Shown: positions 1 through 5,847 of the stretch, one piece after another
Layout: the number at the start of each line of letters is the position of its first letter
Position numbering within the stretch: position 1 is the stretch's first letter
From: Campylobacterales bacterium
GTDB lineage: Bacteria > Campylobacterota > Campylobacteria > Campylobacterales > QNZT01
Assembly (NCBI GenBank): GCA_026985685.1
Contig: JALSQA010000304.1
Span: 1-9,319 of the forward strand
DNA length: 9,319 nt
Direction: 5' to 3'
Made by a program: the position numbers and the translations under genes
The notes under the pieces: model-generated
Told to the model about the DNA's origin: nothing
The model's database searches: none
Seen by the model: the letters and a program-made list of their open reading frames with translations, nothing else

Positions 1-58
1 AAATATTTTTTGCATAGCAAGTTAATATAGAAAGAAATATAACAAATAAAATTTTCAT
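1..58 (-). CDS. Secreted protein of unknown function, N-terminal fragment (cut by window edge)
   Basis: Only the first 19 codons are present; the rest lies beyond the left edge. They begin at an ATG (56-58) and read MKILFVIFLSILTCYAKNI, a textbook signal peptide: a Lys at position 2, a hydrophobic core of about 12 residues, then a short polar end with a plausible signal peptidase I site after CYA. A lipobox reading around the Cys is weaker because Thr occupies the -1 place. A GGAG Shine-Dalgarno sits 7 nt upstream. The gene follows the DUF445 gene after 58 bp on the same strand, and a sigma28-like box lies in that gap, so it may have its own promoter. The mature protein is not visible, so no function can be given. 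That a real gene starts here is well supported; export to the periplasm is inferred. Confidence 0.7.
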   Translation of the reverse strand, partial: MKILFVIFLSILTCYAKNI

Positions 59-65
59 ATATTAT

Positions 66-69
66 CTCC
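66..69 (-). promoter_or_regulatory. Shine-Dalgarno GGAG of the truncated secreted gene
   Basis: On the minus strand GGAG lies 7 nt before the ATG at 56-58. It is the main support for calling a gene start in a fragment this short. Confidence 0.65.
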
Positions 70-94
70 AAGATAAATTTCTCTATTTTGAAAG

Positions 95-121
95 ATATCG
101 GCATATATCCTATAATTTATA
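95..121 (-). promoter_or_regulatory. Possible sigma28 (FliA)-type promoter of the truncated secreted gene
   Basis: On the minus strand a -35-like TATA (118-121, three of four matches to TAAA) is followed by exactly 15 nt and then GCCGATAT (95-102), seven of eight matches to the enteric sigma28 -10 box GCCGATAA and a full match to the shorter CGATwT form described for Campylobacter. The -35 part overlaps the DUF445 stop codon. Transcription would start near 88, giving a leader of about 30 nt that contains the GGAG ribosome site. The -35 match is the weak point in such AT-rich DNA. Confidence 0.35.
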
Positions 122-827
122 GTAAAAAGGAGGAAGCAAGTCCTATTAGTCCACCAAATACACCACCCCAAACAACTAACCATCCAAGATGTTCATGCAT
201 TAAATCTTTCATCATATTTTTGACAATTTTAGGAGATAATTGATCAAGTCTTTTCTTTACAATCTTTTCTATTGATAGGATAAAATCATCACGTAAGGAA
301 GAGTTTTTCACATGATGTTGCAATTGTGTTTTAAAAGCTTGAGAACTTACGATTCGTTCAACTGCGTTTTTTAATTTATCAACAAATGGTTCACGTAACT
401 TTTCCAAAGCACTTTCACCACCTATCATGTTGATCATGTTTCCAAACTGGGATTCCATAACAGTTTTACTAAGTGCATCAAATGCAGGTGAAAAATCTGC
501 TTTACTTACCAAAGGAGCTAGATCTAATTGTTTTTCTTCTGTACTGAAAAAATTATCTATTTGTTCTTTTGAAAAAAATTGTTCCATAATCATGTTACTA
601 ATGGATCGTTTAAAGTCTTCAAATTTTAACTCTATAATACCAGACCCATAAAAAAATGGGACTTTTTCAAATAACATATGAATTGCAAGTTCATTTGTTA
701 AAGCTCCAGAGAGTGCAAACAGTCCTGTATATAAAAAAGGTTTATGCAAATTCTCAGGTACAAAGTATGCACAGATAATCAATATAATAGATGTAATATT
801 TGTTAAAAATGTTTTTGATAATTTCAT
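117..827 (-). CDS. DUF445 family membrane protein
   Basis: A 236-residue protein of the DUF445 (PF04286) family, whose biochemical role is unknown. The N-terminus has two hydrophobic segments (about 8-24 and 30-46), followed by the family signature at 41-63, GALTNELAIHMLFEKVPFF then YGSG. The usual form in this family, as I recall it, is GALTNWLAIKMLF, so a Trp is replaced by Glu46 here. The middle (about 70-205) is polar and helical, and a last hydrophobic helix (about 214-235, rich in Gly and Leu) ends the protein. It would be an inner-membrane protein with a large soluble loop. It lies 19 bp after the MATE gene on the same strand, so the two are probably co-transcribed. No good Shine-Dalgarno is seen before the ATG (the upstream bases are ATATACCTC), which suggests dependence on translation of the upstream gene. 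Family assignment is confident; function is not known. Confidence 0.85.
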   Translation of the reverse strand: MKLSKTFLTNITSIILIICAYFVPENLHKPFLYTGLFALSGALTNELAIHMLFEKVPFFYGSGIIELKFEDFKRSISNMIMEQFFSKEQIDNFFSTEEKQLDLAPLVSKADFSPAFDALSKTVMESQFGNMINMIGGESALEKLREPFVDKLKNAVERIVSSQAFKTQLQHHVKNSSLRDDFILSIEKIVKKRLDQLSPKIVKNMMKDLMHEHLGWLVVWGGVFGGLIGLASSFLL

Positions 828-846
828 GAGGTATATTTTAAGAATT

Positions 847-2136
847 TTATCTTAATTTTCTCCTATATTTATAAAACATCCAACTTTGCAATATACCTCG
901 AAATAGAAAAAATAATAAAAAACTAAACCATAAAGACCAACTATAATCTATTTGTTTTGTCAAGTAAAAAACTATTAAAAATAGTATTGTTGATAATACA
1001 ACAGCATTTCTCATAGCAACTGATGCCATCATCCCGATAAAAATACCATCCCACATAAAAGCAGGAAAACTAATAATAGGCATTAAAGCAACCCCATTCA
1101 TATATTTTAAAGTATTTTTTATCAATATATGATCATTCGTATATATCGAAAGAATAAATTCACCATACACATAATAAAACAAAGCAAACAATAGTGCAAA
1201 TCCTCCACTCCAATAAAAGCAATATCGTATACTTTTATAAAATAAATTCCATTGTTTTTGTCCATAATATTTACCAACCAAACTTTCACTAGCATTTGCA
1301 AATCCATCAATAGAAAAAGCCATCCATATCATAAATTGTAGTAACAAAACCATTACAGATAAAGTCTCTTTACCAGCTTTGGCAGCTTGTGCATAAAAAA
1401 AAGCCAATACAAAAGTTAAAGCAACTGTACGAATAAAAATATTTATATTTATATTTAAAAAAGAAAATAACGGCTTTTTTTGCAATAATTTTTTTAGATT
1501 TACACTTACAAATTTATCTCGATAAAAAAACAAAAGTACTAATGCCAATAATAGTCCTATATACTGGGCAATAACAGTACCATATGCTGCACCCAAAACA
1601 CCCATGTGAAGTACTTTTACAAAATATATACTAAAAATGATATTACTAATATTAATCACAATAGTAATCAACAATGGATAATATGCATTTTGTAAACCAA
1701 AATACCAACCCATCAATACATAAATTAATAATATTGCTGGTGCTGCATATATCCTAATATAAAAATAATCATAAACCTTGGAAAGATAACTACTTTCTAC
1801 ATTCATCAAATATACAGCTGATTCAATAATACTTTTTTGAAAAATAATTAAAATTATTCCCAATACAATTGCTATCATCATCGCACGTAAAAGGATATAT
1901 GTAAGTTCCTTATTATTATCTTTACCATAAGCTTGTGCACCCAAACCAGTCGTTCCCATTCTAAGGAAATTGAAATTTCCATATAAAAATGTAAAAATCA
2001 TAGCACCAACACCCAATGCGGCTAAATGTGTTGTTGAGAGATGTCCCATCAAAACAGTATCTACCGCTGAAAGTAAAGGAACAGAAATATTTGAAATAAT
2101 ATTTGGAATAGCTAAACGTAGTATCTCTTTGTTCAT
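847..2136 (-). CDS. MATE family multidrug/Na+ antiporter, DinF-like
   Basis: A 429-residue polytopic membrane protein of the MATE (multidrug and toxic compound extrusion) superfamily, closest in style to the DinF branch. The two homologous halves are visible. The first opens with AIPNIISNISVPLLSAVDT (residues 9-27), then GHL and FLRMGTTGLGAQAYG (57-71). The second contains DGFANASESLVGKYYG (277-292). About 12 hydrophobic segments span the chain, and 429 residues is a usual length. Family members expel cationic compounds in exchange for Na+ or H+; the substrate here cannot be inferred. The ATG overlaps the dapF stop codon by 4 nt (ATGA) and has no recognisable Shine-Dalgarno, so translation probably depends on ribosomes finishing dapF. 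The start codon lies in the loop of a perfect 11-bp inverted repeat (2120-2150). The DUF445 gene follows after 19 bp. Confidence 0.9.
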   Translation of the reverse strand: MNKEILRLAIPNIISNISVPLLSAVDTVLMGHLSTTHLAALGVGAMIFTFLYGNFNFLRMGTTGLGAQAYGKDNNKELTYILLRAMMIAIVLGIILIIFQKSIIESAVYLMNVESSYLSKVYDYFYIRIYAAPAILLIYVLMGWYFGLQNAYYPLLITIVINISNIIFSIYFVKVLHMGVLGAAYGTVIAQYIGLLLALVLLFFYRDKFVSVNLKKLLQKKPLFSFLNININIFIRTVALTFVLAFFYAQAAKAGKETLSVMVLLLQFMIWMAFSIDGFANASESLVGKYYGQKQWNLFYKSIRYCFYWSGGFALLFALFYYVYGEFILSIYTNDHILIKNTLKYMNGVALMPIISFPAFMWDGIFIGMMASVAMRNAVVLSTILFLIVFYLTKQIDYSWSLWFSFLLFFLFRGILQSWMFYKYRRKLR

Positions 2137-2150
2137 GATAAAGAGATACT
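2120..2150 (-). other. Inverted repeat holding the dapF stop and MATE start codons in its loop
   Basis: Bases 2120-2130 (AGTATCTCTTT) and 2140-2150 (AAAGAGATACT) are perfect reverse complements. The 9-nt loop 2131-2139 reads AUCAUGAAC in the mRNA, so the ATGA stop/start overlap of dapF and the MATE gene sits in the loop. Both arms are coding: the 5' arm for the last residues of DapF, the 3' arm for residues 3-6 of the transporter. Eight of the 11 pairs are A-U, so stability is modest. It could expose or gate the start codon for coupled re-initiation. The repeat is seen directly; any role is inferred. Confidence 0.55.
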
Positions 2151-2885
2151 TGTTTCAAAAACCTTTTGCACTTTACCTTTAAAATAGATATAACCATCTT
2201 TAAATGAAAGTGTTAATTCTTCTTTGCTTGTAGGATATACTTTGGCAATAGAATCAACTTTTTTAGCCAAATAAGCCACATAAAAACAAGCCGCCATTCC
2301 TGTACCACAAGCCAACGTTTCATCTTCTACACCACGCTCATATGTACGAACATGAATACTTTTAGATTCAACATCAATTTTGGCAAAATTTACATTTGCA
2401 TTATATGTTTGTCTCATTTCTGATGCTATATCTTTATTGTAAGCTTTTAAATCATCCACAAATGTCACAAGGTGTGGTACTCCTGTGTTAATAAGCTGCC
2501 ATTTATGTCCTCCGCCAACAATCACATCATCAATAATCTTTGGCTCTGTTAATTTTACTTCGGCATTATCACCATCAACATTTGCTTCTATAACACCTGC
2601 AAGTGTCAAAAAACGCATATTTTTATTACAAAGTTCTTGTGTATAAGCATAATGAGCAGCCGCTCTTGACCCATTTCCACACATCTCTGCATCACTGCCA
2701 TCACTATTATAAAATTCCCATTCAAAATCATAATTGCTATGAGGTATCAGCACAATCAATCCATCAGCACCTACGCCTTGCTGTCTGTCACATAATTTTT
2801 TTGCCAATTCATTTCTACTCTTTTTTAAAAACGTATGAAAAATTACAAAATCATTTCCACTAGCATTATATTTAGCTATCTGCAT
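2133..2885 (-). CDS. dapF: Diaminopimelate epimerase
   Basis: DapF interconverts LL- and meso-diaminopimelate, the penultimate step of the lysine pathway, and supplies meso-DAP for peptidoglycan. It is a cofactor-independent, cytoplasmic two-cysteine epimerase. With the start chosen here it has 250 residues, slightly short of the usual 270 or so. The N-terminus reads MQIAKYNASGNDFVIF, the family opening. The two catalytic cysteines are visible: Cys69 in EMCGNGSRAAAH and Cys193 in LACGTGMAAC. GVGADGL (about 37-43), EFYNSDGSDAEMCGNG and NTGVPHLV (about 133-140) are further family signatures. An in-frame GTG 18 nt upstream would add six residues (MKKGLF), but AAGGG lies 6 nt before the ATG at 2883-2885 and homologues begin at this Met. 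It is first in a minus-strand run with the MATE, DUF445 and secreted-protein genes, and it has its own promoter in the divergent region. Confidence 0.95.
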   Translation of the reverse strand: MQIAKYNASGNDFVIFHTFLKKSRNELAKKLCDRQQGVGADGLIVLIPHSNYDFEWEFYNSDGSDAEMCGNGSRAAAHYAYTQELCNKNMRFLTLAGVIEANVDGDNAEVKLTEPKIIDDVIVGGGHKWQLINTGVPHLVTFVDDLKAYNKDIASEMRQTYNANVNFAKIDVESKSIHVRTYERGVEDETLACGTGMAACFYVAYLAKKVDSIAKVYPTSKEELTLSFKDGYIYFKGKVQKVFETSISLS

Positions 2886-2891
2886 GAATAA

Positions 2892-2896
2892 CCCTT
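2892..2896 (-). promoter_or_regulatory. Shine-Dalgarno AAGGG deciding the dapF start
   Basis: AAGGG on the minus strand lies 6 nt before the ATG at 2883-2885. The upstream GTG candidate (2901-2903) would place this motif inside the coding region and has no good Shine-Dalgarno of its own, so the shorter DapF is preferred. Confidence 0.75.
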
Positions 2897-2914
2897 TTTT
2901 CACTATTATAATAT

Positions 2915-2941
2915 TAAACTATTTTTTGTTTATTCCGATTA
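2915..2941 (+). promoter_or_regulatory. Possible sigma28 (FliA)-type promoter of the chemoreceptor gene
   Basis: TAAA at 2915-2918, exactly 15 nt, then TCCGATTA at 2934-2941, six of eight matches to GCCGATAA. Spacing equals the enteric TAAA-N15-GCCGATAA consensus. Initiation would fall near 2948, leaving a leader of about 42 nt with AGGA before the ATG. Chemoreceptor genes are classical FliA targets, which supports the reading. The -10 box overlaps the sigma70-like -10 of dapF on the other strand. Not proven: TAAA is common in DNA of this composition. Confidence 0.45.
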
Positions 2942-2966
2942 TAGCAATAATAACCCAAATAGCCAA
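2938..2966 (-). promoter_or_regulatory. Sigma70-type promoter of the dapF operon, extended -10
   Basis: On the minus strand the -35 reads TTGGCT (2961-2966), the spacer is 17 nt, and the -10 is a perfect TATAAT (2938-2943) preceded by TGC (2944-2946), an extended -10. Transcription would begin near 2931, giving a leader of about 45 nt before the dapF ATG. This is the best sigma70-like promoter in the window. Confidence 0.65.
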
Positions 2967-2989
2967 ACAAAAAACAATTAGGAAAAAAG

Positions 2990-4174
2990 ATGATTTTTGC
3001 AAGAAAAAAACAAAACGATAAACATTTAGAATCTGAAGAATTATATAAAAAAAGAATTATAGAGAAAGATGCTATGATTGATTCATTGCAAAATGAACTT
3101 AATGAAAAAGAAGAACTTATAAATGTAATGAAAAAAGAAATTGAAACTCTAAAGCATGATAATAGAGAGCTTAAAGCAAAAAATATAAAAACTGATAAAC
3201 AACTACAAACAGCAAATGACTCTTTTAAAGAATTGTTTTCATTATTTGGATTAGAGAATATTCACTTAAAAAGCTCAATAATCGATATACAATCCAATCT
3301 TGCATCTGCCACGTCAAGAGCAAAAGAGAGTCTGGAAGTATCATCAAATGTAGAAAATGATTTTTCAACAGCTTTTTCAAATATAACAAGTATTGTTAAT
3401 CTACTCAATAAACTTTTAGAAAAATCTAATAATGTTGCAACAATTATTAGTAATTTATCTGTAAATGCAAAAGAGATTGAAAAATCTGTACAGATGATTG
3501 ATAGTGTTGTTATGCAAATTAAAATTCTTTCACTAAATGCTTCTGTAGAGGCTGTTTCAGCGGGGGAAGCTGGAAAAGGTTTTGCCGTAGTTGCAAATGA
3601 AGTAAAAAATTTAGCAAATCAAACTTCTTCTGTTTCTACACAAATTCAAAAAATTGTAAGTGGCATTCAAGAGGAGATTAAAAATACTAACACTGAATTT
3701 AAAGAAATAGACAATAGCATTTCTGTAATTCATAAACATACAAATCTTTTCGACAAAGAGATACACTCTTTAAATGATACTACTAAACATTTTTTAGGTG
3801 AACTTGATGATCTGGGAGATGATGTATTTGTTAGTTTAGCAAAAATAGATCATGTATTATGGAAAACCAATAGCTATCTATCAGTATATGAGAATAAACC
3901 TGTATTCAAATTTGTTGATCATCATAACTGTCGTTTAGGAAAGTGGTATTTTGAAGGAAATGGACAAAAATACTTCAGTTCAACACCTAGCTATAAAAAA
4001 CTAAACCAACCACACGCAAATGTTCACAATGGTACATTAAAAGTTTTTGAAAACCTTGAAAAAGAAACTTTAAACTTTAAAGAAATCAATCAAGCTTTTC
4101 AAGCTATCGAAGAGAGTAGCACAAATATTTTTTCAATACTTGATGATATCTCAAAAGAAGCAAAAAAAGCTTAA
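2990..4174 (+). CDS. Soluble methyl-accepting chemotaxis protein with C-terminal CZB domain (TlpD-like)
   Basis: A 394-residue chemoreceptor with no membrane segment or signal peptide, so it is cytoplasmic. Residues about 8-80 are a charged, heptad-rich coiled coil. Residues about 105-265 form the MCP signalling helical hairpin, with the tip around LSLNASVEAVSAGEAGKGF (180-198) followed by AVVANEV. The C-terminus is a CZB (chemoreceptor zinc-binding) domain with the expected three His and one Cys: His288 in IDHVLWK, Cys314 in HHNCRLGKWYFEG, and His342 and His346 in PHANVH. Coiled coil, hairpin, CZB is the layout of Helicobacter pylori TlpD, which mediates responses to oxidants, including HOCl, through its zinc site; the same role here is an inference. 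The tip differs from E. coli Tsr at several positions (Arg388 is Ser190, Phe373 is Met175, Asn376 is Lys178). AGGA lies 7 to 8 nt before the ATG. A sigma28-like promoter lies upstream. The stop overlaps that of the convergent acyltransferase gene. Confidence 0.92.
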   Translation: MIFARKKQNDKHLESEELYKKRIIEKDAMIDSLQNELNEKEELINVMKKEIETLKHDNRELKAKNIKTDKQLQTANDSFKELFSLFGLENIHLKSSIIDIQSNLASATSRAKESLEVSSNVENDFSTAFSNITSIVNLLNKLLEKSNNVATIISNLSVNAKEIEKSVQMIDSVVMQIKILSLNASVEAVSAGEAGKGFAVVANEVKNLANQTSSVSTQIQKIVSGIQEEIKNTNTEFKEIDNSISVIHKHTNLFDKEIHSLNDTTKHFLGELDDLGDDVFVSLAKIDHVLWKTNSYLSVYENKPVFKFVDHHNCRLGKWYFEGNGQKYFSSTPSYKKLNQPHANVHNGTLKVFENLEKETLNFKEINQAFQAIEESSTNIFSILDDISKEAKKA

Positions 4175-5226
4175 CCAAATTTTCGATAAATATAACTTAA
4201 AACAGGTGCTTCTATTTTTATACGAATCAAATAACTTATAGTTAAAATCATAAAAATTGTCACAAGTGTAATTAACCAACCAAAACTATACTTTGTGGCA
4301 ATATGAAAATTCATAATAGATAAAATTGGTCCATGAATAAGAAGCATAATATACTCCGCTTCTCCTAATTTAACAAAAATATTATTTGGTGTTTTATCAA
4401 TAAATTGTGCATAATTAATAACTGAAAGCATCAAAATAAATACTGCAATTCCAAACGTTAAAACTCGCCCATTATATAAATCATAAATCCCTTGGGAGTG
4501 AATTGCACCAACGCCAAAAACTATTAAAATAGCTACTATTAAAAATGTTTTATACTGTTTAACCCGATACCCTTTTTCTAACAAAAAAAATCCCAATGCT
4601 CCAAATGCAAATTCTAAATTGTGAGGGCTAAATACTTTAAACCAAACATCTGTCACATCTCCAAATGGATGCATTCCAACAGTAACACGATCTAAAAGAT
4701 TATATAAAGATAACCCCAGTACAACATACCAGAGATATATAAATTTTTTATTTATAATAGCAAGTCCAAATAACAAAACAAAAAAGACCAACTGTGTTAA
4801 TACCCAGGTAATTACAGCAATTCTAGGATGTCCAAACCACATAAAAAATGTTTGCCACCATTGATCTGCACTAATATCTGCCAAACTAGCATGAAGATTT
4901 GGATTAATATTCCAAACAATAAAACCAGGAATTGCAATCAAAACCCAATAAACAAGAAATATCCTTGAAAGTGTATATACCATGTATGTTTTATAACCTT
5001 TGGATTTTTCAATAAAATGCCAGGATGTATAAAAAACAGTAAAACCCATTAATACAAATAATAGATCTTCACCCATCTCTCCAAAAGTAAAAAAATTACC
5101 AAAAAGATTTTTATTTGATATATTATAGTGCTGTGTTGAGTGATAAATCATCAATAATGATGCCAAAAACGTATATAAAATTTGTATAGTGATATATGTT
5201 TTACTCTTTCTAGGATCTTTTATCAT
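4171..5226 (-). CDS. Acyltransferase 3 family integral membrane protein
   Basis: A 351-residue protein with about ten hydrophobic helices, of the acyltransferase-3 family (PF01757), inner-membrane enzymes that transfer acyl groups, often O-acetyl, to sugars or other envelope molecules. Visible family features are a His at the end of the first helix (MIYHSTQH, His29), GEDLLFVLMGF (about 52-62, matching the usual G-D-FFVLSGF), SRIFLVYW (about 88-95, usual R-RI-R-YP-Y), LGEAEYIMLLIHGP (about 287-300, usual LG-SY-YL-H-P) and IEAP near the end. The acceptor cannot be inferred; O-antigen, capsule, peptidoglycan or glucan are all possible. A TTG one codon upstream would add one residue, but GGAG is 5 nt from the ATG at 5224-5226 and only 2 nt from the TTG. 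The gene is the last of a speE-coaE-acyltransferase run, 12 bp after coaE. Its TAA overlaps the chemoreceptor stop in the palindrome TTAA. Confidence 0.8.
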   Translation of the reverse strand: MIKDPRKSKTYITIQILYTFLASLLMIYHSTQHYNISNKNLFGNFFTFGEMGEDLLFVLMGFTVFYTSWHFIEKSKGYKTYMVYTLSRIFLVYWVLIAIPGFIVWNINPNLHASLADISADQWWQTFFMWFGHPRIAVITWVLTQLVFFVLLFGLAIINKKFIYLWYVVLGLSLYNLLDRVTVGMHPFGDVTDVWFKVFSPHNLEFAFGALGFFLLEKGYRVKQYKTFLIVAILIVFGVGAIHSQGIYDLYNGRVLTFGIAVFILMLSVINYAQFIDKTPNNIFVKLGEAEYIMLLIHGPILSIMNFHIATKYSFGWLITLVTIFMILTISYLIRIKIEAPVLSYIYRKFG

Positions 5227-5231
5227 CAAAA

Positions 5232-5235
5232 CTCC
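5232..5235 (-). promoter_or_regulatory. Shine-Dalgarno GGAG deciding the acyltransferase start
   Basis: GGAG on the minus strand is 5 nt from ATG 5224-5226 and too close (2 nt) to the TTG at 5227-5229, so the ATG is the likelier start. Confidence 0.65.
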
Positions 5236-5238
5236 AAA

Positions 5239-5847
5239 TTATATTTTAAGATGTGGATATTTATTTTTTATATATTTTATAAATATCTCAACTTGATTTT
5301 GTAAAAATTTTAAATCTTTTGTATTGTCAATCACAAATGAAGCTTTTTCTTTTTTCACTTCTATAGGCATTTGTGCATCTATGCGGCTTTGTGCATCTTC
5401 TATATCATACCCTTCACGATCAATTAATCTATTAATTTGCTTATATTTATCGCAATAAACCACGATAACTTCATCAATATTATAATTGTTTTTTTCATAG
5501 AAAAGTGGAATATCTATAATATAAGGAATCTCTTTTGATTCACACAATATACTCTGCTTTAAAATTTCCTCTTTAATTAAAGGATGAAGCAGTTTTTCTA
5601 ACTTCTGTCGATATACAAGATCATTAAAAATCAAATTACCCAATTTTTTTCGATCTACCCTACCCTCTTTTATATACTCATTTCCAAAAATATCTGAGAT
5701 TTTATCAACATTTTTAGAAAGCATTTGGTGTGCTACTTTATCAGCATCAATTATTTGAAAACCATAAAGATTTAACAAAGAGCATACGCTACTCTTTCCA
5801 GTAGCGATACCCCCTGTTAATGCAATAGCATTTTCAAAATTTGCCAT
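5239..5847 (-). CDS. coaE: Dephospho-CoA kinase
   Basis: CoaE phosphorylates the 3'-hydroxyl of dephospho-CoA with ATP, the last step of coenzyme A synthesis, in the cytoplasm. The protein has 202 residues, the normal family size. It shows the Walker A loop TGGIATGKSS (residues 11-20, Lys18), the IDADKVAH segment (33-40) with the Asp that acts in catalysis and substrate binding, GRVDRKKLG (62-70), LLHPLI (86-91), DIPLFYE (112-118), and the lid region with Arg140 in QINRLI followed by AQSRIDAQMPIE (152-163) and a C-terminal VIDN (172-175). The ATG overlaps the speE stop by one base (TAATG), so the two are translationally coupled. The acyltransferase gene follows after 12 bp. No promoter of its own is seen; it probably depends on transcription from upstream of speE. 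Nothing in the sequence suggests loss of function. Confidence 0.95.
   Translation of the reverse strand: MANFENAIALTGGIATGKSSVCSLLNLYGFQIIDADKVAHQMLSKNVDKISDIFGNEYIKEGRVDRKKLGNLIFNDLVYRQKLEKLLHPLIKEEILKQSILCESKEIPYIIDIPLFYEKNNYNIDEVIVVYCDKYKQINRLIDREGYDIEDAQSRIDAQMPIEVKKEKASFVIDNTKDLKFLQNQVEIFIKYIKNKYPHLKI

Noticed and set aside
1..58. Lipoprotein reading of the truncated secreted protein
   Set aside because: The residues before the Cys are I-L-T; Thr at -1 is unusual for a lipobox, and CYA followed by Lys fits signal peptidase I better.
110..122. Palindrome CTATA/TATAG after the DUF445 gene as a terminator
   Set aside because: Five base pairs, almost all A-T, no U-run; expected by chance in this composition.
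838..855. Hairpin TTAAGA/TCTTAA at the MATE stop codon
   Set aside because: Six pairs, five of them A-U, with a 6-nt loop and no U-tail; too weak to call a terminator.
2603..2863. Open frame antisense to dapF
   Set aside because: It lies wholly inside a confidently identified gene, is rich in His and Tyr like a reverse-strand artefact, and has no ribosome site.
2886..2903. GTG start giving a six-residue longer DapF
   Set aside because: AAGGG is placed for the downstream ATG, and DapF homologues begin at that Met.
5227..5229. TTG start for the acyltransferase
   Set aside because: It is only 2 nt from the GGAG motif, while the adjacent ATG has 5-nt spacing; the difference is one residue.
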